Shown here: positions 42,586 to 52,073 of the stretch, one piece after another
How the letters are laid out: every line of letters begins with the position of its first letter
How positions within the stretch are numbered: position 1 is the stretch's first letter
Assembly (NCBI GenBank): GCA_964344625.1
Contig: CAYFNZ010000003.1
Coordinates: 1 to 56,442, forward strand
DNA: 56,442 bases
From: JAAYEL01 sp964344625
Lineage (GTDB): Bacteria > Bacillota > Clostridia > Tissierellales > Peptoniphilaceae
Direction of reading: 5' to 3'
Translations under genes and position numbers: made by a program
The notes under the pieces: generated by a model
The model's database searches: none
Seen by the model: the letters and a program-made list of their open reading frames with translations, nothing else
Told to the model about the DNA's origin: nothing

Positions 42586-43005
42586 TTAATAAATATTATC
42601 GATTTTCTTTATCTTAAAAAATTGATTTGTTTTTACTCTTCTATCTATTTTACTAATAATAAAGTAAGAAACAAACATTAATATAAGTCCAAAAAGGAAA
42701 CTAATCAAGTCTTTGGAATCAGCAGTCTTTCCAAGGTTTAAGTAATGACCGCTAAATATACCAATTACTAGCATAATCAAGGGAAAAACATATAAAAGCA
42801 CTGTAGACTTTAGCATATTTTTAGTATTGTATTGAATTTCTACAAAGTCTCCAACTTGGGCTCCTATGTCATTTGTAGCGTTAAGATTAAAGGTTTCTGC
42901 TTCACAACCACCACATGAAGAGCAATCTCCACATGCTGATGAACGAGTGAATATTACTTGTAATCTATCATCTTCTACTTTACTTACAATACCTTTTTTG
43001 TTCAT
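42586..43005 (-). CDS. RseC/SoxR-reducing-system-like membrane protein
   Basis: 139 residues. The N-terminal domain has four closely spaced cysteines (Cys25, Cys28, Cys31, Cys34 in ACGDCSSCGGC) that could hold an iron-sulfur cluster, followed by two membrane helices (~67-85 and ~100-118). This is the RseC/MucC family layout (PF04246). In Clostridia such proteins occur without sigma-E and may relate to electron transfer; the function here is unknown. Confidence 0.82.
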   Translation of the reverse strand: MNKKGIVSKVEDDRLQVIFTRSSACGDCSSCGGCEAETFNLNATNDIGAQVGDFVEIQYNTKNMLKSTVLLYVFPLIMLVIGIFSGHYLNLGKTADSKDLISFLFGLILMFVSYFIISKIDRRVKTNQFFKIKKIDNIY

Positions 43006-43009
43006 TTTA

Positions 43010-43708
43010 TCACTCCGTTAAAATTCGTATAACTTCTCCAGCCAAGATATATCCTGCAACCGGTGGTACGTAGGATACGCTAAAAGGAGTTGACCTATTG
43101 GCTCCAGGCTCTCTTTTTGACTTAAGAGCAGGAGCTTCTAGGGAAGAAACTACTTTTTGTTTTTTTATTCCACGCTTTCTAAGTTCATGCCTTATAACTT
43201 TTGAAAGTGGGTCATAAGACGTTTCATAGACATCCATAATTTGCAACTTGCCCGGATCAAGTCTATTACCAGTACCCATAGATGAAATCAAGGCAATCTT
43301 GTTCTTGCTACAGTATTCTATCAAATTTATCTTTGATGAAACTGTATCTATTGCATCTATGACTACATCATAGGTCTTTAAATCAAAAATATCAAAATTA
43401 TCAGTTAATTTTTTTATAAAATATTTAACTTCTAAATTAGGATTTATAGCCAACATCCTATCCTTCATAGCCAGGCACTTAAACATGCCTACATTAGCCC
43501 TGTTTGAAAAAATTTGTCTATTCAGGTTTGATTCATCTACCCTATCATAGTCTACAAAAGAGATAGATTTAAACCCAAACCTCACAAGAGCTTCTACTGC
43601 GGCACTTCCGACTCCACCAGTACCGAAGACTAGTATCTTTTTTGAAATAAGGTCTTCGTATTTTCCGTCAGGAAAGATAGGACGAGTTCTTGAAAATTGA
43701 TTATTCAT
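43010..43708 (-). CDS. tcdA: tRNA threonylcarbamoyladenosine dehydratase
   Basis: E1-like (ThiF family) enzyme that cyclises t6A37 to ct6A in tRNA. ATP-binding motif GTGGVGSAAVEALVRFG (29-45), then DYDRVDESNLNRQ and VIDAIDTVSSK; the C-terminal RSTPFSVSYVPPVAGYI fits TcdA (YgdL/CsdL). 232 residues. Overlaps aspS by 8 bases. Confidence 0.92.
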   Translation of the reverse strand: MNNQFSRTRPIFPDGKYEDLISKKILVFGTGGVGSAAVEALVRFGFKSISFVDYDRVDESNLNRQIFSNRANVGMFKCLAMKDRMLAINPNLEVKYFIKKLTDNFDIFDLKTYDVVIDAIDTVSSKINLIEYCSKNKIALISSMGTGNRLDPGKLQIMDVYETSYDPLSKVIRHELRKRGIKKQKVVSSLEAPALKSKREPGANRSTPFSVSYVPPVAGYILAGEVIRILTE

Positions 43709-45479
43709 TAATTAATTTTATACCTAATTCTTCCAATTGTTCTTTAGTTACATAAGTTGGCGCACCTGTTAGCGGACAAGTTGCTGATTGAGTCTTTGGA
43801 AAGGCAATTACATCCTTAATATTATTTACATTAAGAAGGGTCATTACGAATCTATCAAGACCGTAAGCAATACCACCATGTGGAGGTGTACCATACTTCA
43901 AGGCTTCTATAAAGAAACCAAACTTATTATTAATATCATCCTCAGTAAGATTTAAGGCATTAAACATCTTATTTTGTAATTGAGAATTATTAATCCTTAT
44001 AGATCCTCCACCTATTTCATCCCCATTAATTACAATATCATAGGCCTTTGCCCTACATTCATGAGGGTTACTTAAAAGCTTATCTATATCTTCGTCAACT
44101 GGGTGAGTGAATGGATGGTGCTTAGCAACATACCTATTTTCTTCTTCATCATATTCAAATAATGGGAAGTCTACAACCCATGTAATTGCAAAGTCGTCTT
44201 TCTTAAACTCTACGTGTTCATTTGCAACATGAACCCTTAAGCTACCAAGATAGTCTAATACCTTTTCCTTCTTATCAATTATTACAAGGATTAAGTCGTT
44301 TTCATCAGCTTCAAATAAATCTAAAAGCTTTTGGTTAAAGTCATCATTTAAGAATTTATTTATTGATGAATTAATAGTCTTATTTTCTTCAACCTTAAAC
44401 CATATCAAGCCTGAAGCATTTAGACCCTTAACAAATTTAGTTAGCTTATCTAATTGCTTTCTAGAATACTTATCAGCAAGTCCCTTAAAGTTAATTCCTC
44501 TTATATCCTTACCATCTGCTATAGAGTTTTTAAATAAATCAAATTCTAAGCTTGATCCAAGTTCTGTCATATCCTTGATTTCAAAGCCGTATCTTAAGTC
44601 AGGCTTATCAGAACCGAACCTTTCCATGGCTTCAGCAAATGACATCCTATTGAATGGAATTTCTAAATCAATATTTTTAACTTTTTTGAAAATGCTTTGA
44701 ATTAACTTTTCATTCATGGAAATAACATCATCCATGTCAACAAAAGACATCTCAATATCAACTTGAGTAAATTCTGGCTGTCTATTAGCCCTTAAGTCTT
44801 CGTCCCTAAAGCATTTTACAATTTGATAATACCTATCAACTCCCGAAATCATAAGCATTTGCTTATAAAGTTGAGGTGATTGTGGTAGTGCGTAAAAAGA
44901 ATTGTGGTTCACCCTTGAAGGAACTACATAGTCTCTTGCTCCTTCAGGAGTTGGCTTACCTAAGAAAGGAGTCTCAACTTCTAGGAATTCATTATCATGT
45001 AAGAAGTCCCTAAAAGCCTTTGAAATTTCAGCCCTAACCCTTAGATTTTCTTGCATCTTTGGCTTTCTCAAGTCAAGATACCTATATTTCAATCTCATTT
45101 CTTCAGAAACATTGTCATCATCTTTAATATAGATTTTTGGAGTCTCAGCTGTGTCTAAAATATTTAATTCGTCTGCAATAATTTCTATTTCACCGGTTGG
45201 TATTTCAGAGTTAACAGATTCCCTCTTACATACTTGCCCAGAGATAGCAATTACATACTCTGACTTAATAGATTTAGCCTTTTCATAAAGAGCCTCTTGG
45301 TCTTCCTTTTTGAAGACTACTTGGGTAATGCCTTTTTTATCCCTTAAATCGATAAAAATCAATGGACCTAGGTCTCTTGATTTTTGCACCCAGCCCATAA
45401 GAGTGACTCTTTGTCCCTGGTTTTCTATCCTAAGATCACCACAATAGTGTGTTCTTTTCATATTTCCTAAACTTACCAT
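43701..45479 (-). CDS. aspS: Aspartyl-tRNA synthetase
   Basis: Class II synthetase of bacterial type: N-terminal anticodon-binding OB domain (RTHYCGDLRIENQGQRVTLM onwards), catalytic core with motif 2 (FRDEDLRANRQPEFTQVD), an inserted GAD domain and motif 3 (GIAYGLDRFVM). 592 residues. Two starts are possible: ATG 45479 behind a strong AGGGGG, or ATG 45461 (KRTHYCG), the usual family N-terminus. hisS, normally upstream in Firmicutes, is absent; whether the enzyme is discriminating is not clear. Confidence 0.96.
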   Translation of the reverse strand: MVSLGNMKRTHYCGDLRIENQGQRVTLMGWVQKSRDLGPLIFIDLRDKKGITQVVFKKEDQEALYEKAKSIKSEYVIAISGQVCKRESVNSEIPTGEIEIIADELNILDTAETPKIYIKDDDNVSEEMRLKYRYLDLRKPKMQENLRVRAEISKAFRDFLHDNEFLEVETPFLGKPTPEGARDYVVPSRVNHNSFYALPQSPQLYKQMLMISGVDRYYQIVKCFRDEDLRANRQPEFTQVDIEMSFVDMDDVISMNEKLIQSIFKKVKNIDLEIPFNRMSFAEAMERFGSDKPDLRYGFEIKDMTELGSSLEFDLFKNSIADGKDIRGINFKGLADKYSRKQLDKLTKFVKGLNASGLIWFKVEENKTINSSINKFLNDDFNQKLLDLFEADENDLILVIIDKKEKVLDYLGSLRVHVANEHVEFKKDDFAITWVVDFPLFEYDEEENRYVAKHHPFTHPVDEDIDKLLSNPHECRAKAYDIVINGDEIGGGSIRINNSQLQNKMFNALNLTEDDINNKFGFFIEALKYGTPPHGGIAYGLDRFVMTLLNVNNIKDVIAFPKTQSATCPLTGAPTYVTKEQLEELGIKLINE

Positions 45480-45490
45480 ATATCCCCCTA

Positions 45491-46096
45491 CTATATTAAA
45501 AATGGATTTGTATTTATTTCATATCCTATTTGACTCTCTGGTCCATGACCAGGATAGACAATTGTTTTAGGATCCAATGTAAATAGTTTTTCCTTAATAG
45601 ATTTTATCAAAGTATCGTAATCTCCACCAGGAAAATCTGTCCTACCTATAGACCCTTGGAATAAGCTATCTCCTGTAAATAGATGGTCATCTATTAGGTA
45701 GCATATGCCACCACTGGTGTGACCAGGAGTAAGTATATATTTAATCGGACCAAACATCCCCTCTTCACCTTCTAGGTACTTATCCGCTTCAAAAGAAAGA
45801 CTTTTCCCTACCATAAAGGACATATTGATTTTAGGGTCATTTAAAACAGATTTTTCATCTGCGTGACAAATAACATCAACCCCAAAATAGTCTTTAAGAT
45901 TCTTTAGCCCCATGATGTGGTCAAAGTGGGCATGTGTTAATAAAATCGCCTGTAATTGTAAATTTTCTTCTTTAATTATGTTTTTAAAACTATCTAAATT
46001 GCTAGAAGCATCAATTATATAACAAGACTTATCATCTAGGATAAGCAAGTATGAATTAGTGCCCATGGCATTGTTATCATCTTTTATAATTTTCAT
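45491..46096 (-). CDS. MBL-fold metallo-hydrolase (glyoxalase II-like)
   Basis: 201 residues with the metal motif THAHFDH (54-60), a later TPGHTSGG histidine, GDSLFQGSIGRTD and YPGHGPES. The family YqgX/YcbL-like includes small glyoxalase II-like thioesterases that commonly sit between dtd and hisS/aspS in Firmicutes. The open frame starts at 46126, but ATG 46096 has GAGG 5 bases upstream and the normal N-terminus, so I choose it. Confidence 0.88.
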   Translation of the reverse strand: MKIIKDDNNAMGTNSYLLILDDKSCYIIDASSNLDSFKNIIKEENLQLQAILLTHAHFDHIMGLKNLKDYFGVDVICHADEKSVLNDPKINMSFMVGKSLSFEADKYLEGEEGMFGPIKYILTPGHTSGGICYLIDDHLFTGDSLFQGSIGRTDFPGGDYDTLIKSIKEKLFTLDPKTIVYPGHGPESQIGYEINTNPFLI

Positions 46097-46103
46097 AAAT
46101 ACC

Positions 46104-46553
46104 TCAATAAAGTTTATTTGAGTCAAGTTGAATGGTTACAGGACCATCATTGATTAGTTCTACCTTCATGTCAGCAGCAAAAACCCCTGTTTCAACTACC
46201 CCTATCTGGTCTTTTAGCCTTCTTACAAGCTCTTCATAATAGTAGTTAGCCTTTTCATGTCCAGCTGATTCAGTAAAACTAGGTCTTCTACCCTTTCTAA
46301 TATCTCCATACAAGGTAAATTGAGATACTACTAAAATCTGACCAGCTACATCCAAGACCGACTTATTCATTTTATCATTTTCATCATTAAATATCCTCAT
46401 ATTTATGATTTTGTCTAAGATGTATTCTAGGTCCTTATCTTGATCATCCCTGTGAACAGCCAAGAAGACAAGCAAGCCACTTGAAATTTGAGAATGTAAT
46501 TTATTATCGATACTTACACTTGCACTTTTTACTTTTTGTATTACTGCTCGCAT
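46104..46553 (-). CDS. dtd: D-aminoacyl-tRNA deacylase
   Basis: Removes mischarged D-amino acids (and glycine from tRNA-Ala). RAVIQKVKSASVSID at the start, the catalytic SQFTLYGD and the trans-editing GPVTIQLDS near the C-terminus are signature motifs. 149 residues. It overlaps relA by one base (TAATG). Confidence 0.96.
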   Translation of the reverse strand: MRAVIQKVKSASVSIDNKLHSQISSGLLVFLAVHRDDQDKDLEYILDKIINMRIFNDENDKMNKSVLDVAGQILVVSQFTLYGDIRKGRRPSFTESAGHEKANYYYEELVRRLKDQIGVVETGVFAADMKVELINDGPVTIQLDSNKLY

Positions 46554-48709
46554 TATGATTTAACCCTGTAGACATCAATTGTCCCTTTAATTTTTCTTAT
46601 TTTACTAAATAATTTTTCTAACTGAGAAGCTTCTTCTATCTTAATAATCAAAGAAATCGTAAATGTACCGTCCTTGTTTGGCTTTGTGCTAATTCCACCA
46701 AGGTAGAAGCCTTCTTTTGATATAACTTTTGTAAGCTCTGCCAAATATCCTGGATTATCAAAGGAAATGATATTAAGCTTAACAGAATACTTTGTTCCCT
46801 TAGGACTGTCCCATTTAACTTCAATCAATCTTTCCTTGTTTTCTAATGATAGGATATTCTTACAATCAAACCTATGGATGGTAATTCCCCTGCCTTTTGT
46901 AATATAGCCTACGATTTTGTCGCCAGGTACAGGATTACAACATTTTGCAAATTTAGAATCCAAGTTGTTAATATCATCCACTGTCACACTGTCGTTAGAT
47001 GAATCATTTTGTTCTATATTATTAACATCTTCTTGGTAGTCATTTAAATTCTTCTCTTCAATTGCATTTTGCTCATATTTTGATTCAAGTTTAACTATTA
47101 AATTAGCCAAGTTAACTGAACCATAGCCTATTCCTGCATACAGGTCATCGATGGTCAAGAGGTTATACTTTTCAGCTGCATCTTGAAGCCATTCATTTAC
47201 TAAAATCTTGGAAGAATCATAGCCTTTTTTACGGATTTCTTTTTCAAGTTTTTCTCTACCAATTTCTATATTAATATCTCTTTTTTCTTTTTTGAAATAT
47301 TGTTTAATCTTGGTTTTTGCCTGAGAGGAAACAACTATGTCCAACCAGTCTTTACTTGGTCCAGTTGAGTTTGAAGAGGTTAAGATTTCGACAATATCCC
47401 CTGTTTGAAGCTTATAGCTAAGAGGCACAATTTTGCCATTAACCTTTGCTCCCACGCACTTATTTCCAACATCTGTATGGACCCTATAGGCAAAGTCAAC
47501 AGGACAAGCACCTGCTGGAAGGTCGATTACATCGCCTTTTGGTGAGAAGATATATACCTCGTCTGAGAATAAGTCGCCCTTGAAAATGTCCATGAATTCT
47601 TTTGAATCCCTAGTACTTGAGCTCCATTCCATAAGTTGCCTAATCCAAGTAAGTCTTTGGTCAAAGTTTGATGCCTTGGATTTGCCTTCTTTATACTTCC
47701 AGTGGGCAGCAATACCGTATTCTGCAGTTTGGTGCATCTCATAGGTTCTTATTTGAATCTCAAATATTTGTCCCTTTAAGCCAATTACTGTTGTATGAAG
47801 GGATTGGTACATATTTTGCTTGGGCATAGATATATAGTCCTTAAACCTTCCGATTAGAGGCTTCCAAATATTATGAACTACACCTAATACCGCATAACAC
47901 TCATTAATACTATCAACTATTACCCTAACAGCTATTAAGTCATAAATATTATCTATAGATGAATTTTGCTTTTTCATCTTGTTGTAGATACTATAAATTC
48001 CCTTAGGTCTGCCTGTAATAGTGCATTTTATATTTATCTTAGCTAATTCTTCTGTCAAAATTGAAATAATCTCTGAAATGACTTTTTCTCTTTCTGACCT
48101 TTTTTGGTTGATATCTTCAGCTATTGAATAATATGAAATTGGATCAATATATCTTAAGCATAAGTCTTCCAATTCCCATTTAATAGTATTAATTCCAAGT
48201 CTATGAGCTAAAGGAATATAGATATCAAGAGTTTCTTGAGCCTTTGCGATTTGCTTTTCCCTACTCATGTATTCAAGAGTCCTTAAATTATGAAGTCTGT
48301 CTGCAAGCTTAATAATTATGACCCTTATGTCATTGGCCATTGCTAAAACCATTTTTCTAATATTTTCATTTTGGTTTTCTTCTTTGGTTTGATTTTTTAG
48401 CTTGGAAAGCTTTGTTACCCCATCCACAAGTTCAGTGATTTCTTCCCCGAAATCAGCTATCATTTGGTCTTTGGTATAATCTGTATCTTCCAGTAGGTCA
48501 TGCATTAAGCCGGCACAAATAGTTTGGTCGTCCATTTTAAGTCCAGCTAAAATCATACTTACGGCAACAGGGTGAATGAAATATTCTTCCCCAGAATTAC
48601 GCAATTGTCCCTTGTGCTTTAGCTCAGACATATTATAGGCCTTGGTAATCAAATCAACATCGGTATTTGTATTATATTTTTTTATGGTTTCTAGCAAGTC
48701 ATTTAACAT
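46553..48709 (-). CDS. relA: Bifunctional (p)ppGpp synthetase/hydrolase (Rel)
   Basis: Stringent-response enzyme of 718 residues. HD hydrolase domain with HDLLEDT (His70-Asp71) is intact, the synthetase domain contains GRFKDYISMPKQNMYQSLHT, a TGS domain (~390-450) starts at VYIFSPKGDVIDLPAGACPV, and a C-terminal ACT domain (~645-718) ends it. Both activities are therefore expected. It follows recJ directly (TAATG); apt, usually between them, is missing. Confidence 0.96.
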   Translation of the reverse strand: MLNDLLETIKKYNTNTDVDLITKAYNMSELKHKGQLRNSGEEYFIHPVAVSMILAGLKMDDQTICAGLMHDLLEDTDYTKDQMIADFGEEITELVDGVTKLSKLKNQTKEENQNENIRKMVLAMANDIRVIIIKLADRLHNLRTLEYMSREKQIAKAQETLDIYIPLAHRLGINTIKWELEDLCLRYIDPISYYSIAEDINQKRSEREKVISEIISILTEELAKINIKCTITGRPKGIYSIYNKMKKQNSSIDNIYDLIAVRVIVDSINECYAVLGVVHNIWKPLIGRFKDYISMPKQNMYQSLHTTVIGLKGQIFEIQIRTYEMHQTAEYGIAAHWKYKEGKSKASNFDQRLTWIRQLMEWSSSTRDSKEFMDIFKGDLFSDEVYIFSPKGDVIDLPAGACPVDFAYRVHTDVGNKCVGAKVNGKIVPLSYKLQTGDIVEILTSSNSTGPSKDWLDIVVSSQAKTKIKQYFKKEKRDINIEIGREKLEKEIRKKGYDSSKILVNEWLQDAAEKYNLLTIDDLYAGIGYGSVNLANLIVKLESKYEQNAIEEKNLNDYQEDVNNIEQNDSSNDSVTVDDINNLDSKFAKCCNPVPGDKIVGYITKGRGITIHRFDCKNILSLENKERLIEVKWDSPKGTKYSVKLNIISFDNPGYLAELTKVISKEGFYLGGISTKPNKDGTFTISLIIKIEEASQLEKLFSKIRKIKGTIDVYRVKS

Positions 48710-50469
48710 TATCTCATCTCTTCTATCATTAATTGTATATTTTCCCTATCTCTAAATTTGTTTATCTGAATTGAATAAACAATATCTATTTGACGACCTA
48801 GTAGTTTGTCAAAATTCTCTTCTATATTATTAATATTAAATTTACTCTCTAAATATTGCAAATTATTTAATACATCAAAGCTTATTGAATCAAAGCTCTT
48901 ATTATTTTGTAAAAGAGTCATCTTAAGGACATTTCTATCCTTACCTAATATTGCAATATTATTAATTATAACACTTTTTGACGCGAATTTCGGCTTTTCA
49001 AAGCCTTTTCCAAAAGGTTGTAGGCTATCTATTTGCCTTATTAGGTCAAAATTAATCACCCTAAAATCTAAAGCGGTATCTATATTAGTAATTTTATTGA
49101 AATCCTTTGGACTTAGGTTAGAATTTTTATTAGCAAGGTCTTTAACAACTTCTAGGTTATCATATGTTAAAGTTAGGCCACAGGCCATCTTATGGCCGCC
49201 AAAAGCCACAAAGTATTCAGCATACTTACTTAATTCTTTATGCATGTTGTAGGCTTCTATAGACCTTCCAGATCCCTTTACCAGCCTAATATCATCACTA
49301 CTTGCATCAGTAAAGACTAAGACAGGCTTATGGTAGCTTTCTTTAATCCTCCCTGCCACAAGGCCGCAGATGCTCTCATGAACATCCTTCATGTATAAAA
49401 ATATTATATCATCCTTGTAAAGCTCAGATTCTTCAACCATTTCAAGGGCTTGGTCTAAAGCCTCTTTAGTAATGTTCTTTCTATCGTTATTTAGGGCTAT
49501 AAGCTCTCTCGCATACTCTACAATAAGACTTGGATCATCCTCTAAAAGCAATTCTACAGCAAGATTTGCAGTATAAAGTCTTCCTGTTGCATTTATTACC
49601 GGTCCAATTATAAAGCCTATGGTATATACACTAATCTCTTTATTCCAATTAAGTTGATATATTAATTCTTTAAGACCTAGGTTATTGGTCTTATTTAATC
49701 TCTTTAGTCCTTCAATTACTATAATCCTATTTTCATCAACCAAGTCCATAACATCAGTTACAGTTCCAATAGCGGCAAATTGCAATAAATCATATATATA
49801 TTCTTTTGGAATGCCAAAGTCTTTACCATATTTTTCATAAAAAGCATAGACCAACTTATAAGCGACAACTGCCCCACAAATCCCCTTGAATGGATAGGTG
49901 CAGGCAGCCTGAGACGGATTTACGACAGCATTTGCCCTTGGAATTAAATCCTTGCCATCAGCTTTCACCACTTGGTGGTGGTCGGTGACAATTACATCTA
50001 TGGCATTCTCCCTGGCATAGTCTATTGCATCAAAGGCAGCAATACCATTGTCACAGGTAATTATCAAAGCTATATTGTCTTTAATACAATCATCGACAAT
50101 GTTTTTATTTAGGCCATAGCCATCTTCAATCCTGTTTGGAATCACATATGAGACGTCATCATAAAAATATCCCAAACCTTTCATCAAGATAGTTGTAGAA
50201 TTTACTCCATCTGCATCATAATCCCCAACAATCCTTATAGGAAGGCCTTCCATCATGGTATTAAACAGGATATCTACGGCAAGGTCCATGTCCTTTAATA
50301 AAAATGGAGAATGCATGCCTTCGATAGATGAATTTATAATTGAATTAACCTTATTATCTTCTGTGATATCTCGATTTGCTAGGATTAACCTTTGGATGTT
50401 AGTTAATTGCTTAAATTTACTTAATTCATCATAGTTTTGCTTTTTGTTATAGATAAACCAGTTACTCAT
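48709..50469 (-). CDS. recJ: Single-stranded-DNA-specific exonuclease RecJ
   Basis: 5'-3' ssDNA exonuclease used in recombination and mismatch repair. DHH domain: VGDYDADGVNS (Asp83, Asp85, Asp87), CDNGI and VTDHHQV (Asp160, His161, His162); DHHA1 motif GRSIEAYNMHKELSKYAEYF and FGGHKMACGLT. 586 residues: the E. coli size, shorter than Bacillus RecJ, which has a C-terminal extension. Confidence 0.94.
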   Translation of the reverse strand: MSNWFIYNKKQNYDELSKFKQLTNIQRLILANRDITEDNKVNSIINSSIEGMHSPFLLKDMDLAVDILFNTMMEGLPIRIVGDYDADGVNSTTILMKGLGYFYDDVSYVIPNRIEDGYGLNKNIVDDCIKDNIALIITCDNGIAAFDAIDYARENAIDVIVTDHHQVVKADGKDLIPRANAVVNPSQAACTYPFKGICGAVVAYKLVYAFYEKYGKDFGIPKEYIYDLLQFAAIGTVTDVMDLVDENRIIVIEGLKRLNKTNNLGLKELIYQLNWNKEISVYTIGFIIGPVINATGRLYTANLAVELLLEDDPSLIVEYARELIALNNDRKNITKEALDQALEMVEESELYKDDIIFLYMKDVHESICGLVAGRIKESYHKPVLVFTDASSDDIRLVKGSGRSIEAYNMHKELSKYAEYFVAFGGHKMACGLTLTYDNLEVVKDLANKNSNLSPKDFNKITNIDTALDFRVINFDLIRQIDSLQPFGKGFEKPKFASKSVIINNIAILGKDRNVLKMTLLQNNKSFDSISFDVLNNLQYLESKFNINNIEENFDKLLGRQIDIVYSIQINKFRDRENIQLMIEEMR

Positions 50470-50503
50470 CAGTTTCCCTTCATTTGTATTATTATCTTAT
50501 ATG

Positions 50504-50534
50504 CAAAAATGAAAAGTAGAAAACTACTTTTCAT
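50504..50534 (-). terminator. Terminator after yajC
   Basis: On the minus strand ATGAAAAGTAG and CTACTTTTCAT form an 11-bp perfect stem around TTTT, followed by TTTTG. It ends the ruv-queA-tgt-yajC transcript before recJ. Confidence 0.8.
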
Positions 50535-50560
50535 TCTCTCGAGTTTATAATTTATAGTTA

Positions 50561-50935
50561 TTATTCAGTGTCTTCAGAGTCTTTGAAATCTTCACTTTCT
50601 TCGTCTAAATCTTCCATGTCTTCAGAATCTTGAACTTCCATGCCGTCTACTGGCTTAATGATATAATTCAAGGCATTTAAGACATATTGAATTTCAGCAC
50701 CATTTCCAGTTGAAATTGTAAAGTATACATCATCAACTTCAACAACTCTTCCCTTTACGCCTGACTTTGTAATAATTTCATCCCCAACCTTAAGTTGTTT
50801 AATCATATCGTCAAACTCATTTCTTCTTTTTTTTGCTGGTTTCATCAAAAAGAAATATGTGATTAAACCGATAATTACGATATAACCTATTCCAATTACT
50901 GGAAGGGATTCTCCTTTAATAGCTAAAATACTCAT
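50561..50935 (-). CDS. yajC: Preprotein translocase subunit YajC
   Basis: 124 residues: one membrane helix (~14-31), then PAKKRRNEFDDMIKQLKVGD and IITKSGVKGRVVEVDD typical of YajC, and a very acidic C-terminal tail (~102-124). YajC associates with SecDF in the Sec translocon. secD and secF, which normally follow, are absent here. TAATG overlap with tgt. Confidence 0.94.
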   Translation of the reverse strand: MSILAIKGESLPVIGIGYIVIIGLITYFFLMKPAKKRRNEFDDMIKQLKVGDEIITKSGVKGRVVEVDDVYFTISTGNGAEIQYVLNALNYIIKPVDGMEVQDSEDMEDLDEESEDFKDSEDTE

Positions 50936-52056
50936 TATTTAACCTCCTCATAGCCAAATTTTTCGTAAAATTCTTTTTTATACTCTAAAAACCTATCCTC
51001 TAAGATAGATTGCCTTATTTTCTTCATCATGTCAATAAGGAAATGTAAATTGTGAATAGTTAGGAGCCTTGCCCCTAAGATTTCATTTACATTAATCAAG
51101 TGCCTGATGTAGGCTCTGGTGTAATTTTTACAAGTATAACAGTCGCATTCATGGTCTAAAGGAGTAAAATCCTTTTTATACTTAGCATTTTTTACTACAA
51201 GATTGCCCCTAGATGTAATAGCAGTTCCGTTTCTTGCAATCCTGGTCGGCAACACGCAGTCAGCCATATCTATACCTGCTTCAACTGACTCGAAAAGATA
51301 ATCCGGAGTTCCAACCCCCATATTGTATCTTGGTTTGTCTTCAGGTAAAAATGGAGTTGTAAAACGAAGAATATCCACCATCATTTCCTTTGGCTCCCCA
51401 ACACTTAGGCCACCTATAGCGAAGCCTTGGCAATCTCTTTTAATAGTTTCCTTGGCTGAATACTCTCTTAAGTCCTTGTACATGCCACCTTGAACTATGC
51501 CAAAAAGTGCTTGATTTTCATTGGTATGGGCCTCAACACACCTGTCTAGCCACCTAAGGGTCCTTTCTAAAGACCTTTCTACATAGGCCTTATCAGCAGG
51601 ATAGCCTACACATTCATCAAAGGCCATCATAATATCTGAACCAAGGTTTTGTTGAATGCTTATGGATTTTTCAGGTGATATAAAATGTTTTGATCCATCA
51701 ATATGGGACCTAAATTCCACGCCTTCTTCCCTTATTTTTCTATTGTCCCCTAAGCTAAATACTTGGAAACCACCACTATCGGTAAGTATTGGCCTATCCC
51801 AATTCATAAACTTATGTAGGCCGCCAGCTTCGGCAATTAAATCATCCCCTGGCCTTAAATACAGATGGTAGGTATTGCCAAGTATTATTTGAGCTTCTAT
51901 AGTCTTTAATTCTTCTGGCGTCATAGCCTTGACAGTTGCCCTAGTTCCTACTGGCATGAAAATAGGCGTTTCAATATCACCATGAGGTGTGTGGATGATG
52001 CCTGCTCTTGCATTACATTCACTAGATTTTTTTATTAATTCGTATTTTATAGCCAT
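50935..52056 (-). CDS. tgt: Queuine tRNA-ribosyltransferase
   Basis: Exchanges guanine 34 for preQ1 in GUN-anticodon tRNAs. Catalytic and base-recognition motifs: TDSGGFQVFSL, FGIVQGG, and the zinc site CDCYTCKNYTRAYIRHL. 373 residues. With queA it installs queuosine; no preQ1 synthesis genes or preQ1 riboswitch are in this window, so precursor may be made elsewhere or salvaged. Confidence 0.96.
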   Translation of the reverse strand: MAIKYELIKKSSECNARAGIIHTPHGDIETPIFMPVGTRATVKAMTPEELKTIEAQIILGNTYHLYLRPGDDLIAEAGGLHKFMNWDRPILTDSGGFQVFSLGDNRKIREEGVEFRSHIDGSKHFISPEKSISIQQNLGSDIMMAFDECVGYPADKAYVERSLERTLRWLDRCVEAHTNENQALFGIVQGGMYKDLREYSAKETIKRDCQGFAIGGLSVGEPKEMMVDILRFTTPFLPEDKPRYNMGVGTPDYLFESVEAGIDMADCVLPTRIARNGTAITSRGNLVVKNAKYKKDFTPLDHECDCYTCKNYTRAYIRHLINVNEILGARLLTIHNLHFLIDMMKKIRQSILEDRFLEYKKEFYEKFGYEEVK

Positions 52057-52073
52057 TAAAACTCCTTACTCGC

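Noticed and set aside
48806..49252. Open frame of 148 codons antisense to recJ
   Set aside because: Lies entirely inside a clear recJ coding region in a low-GC genome; composition is that of a complement-strand shadow.
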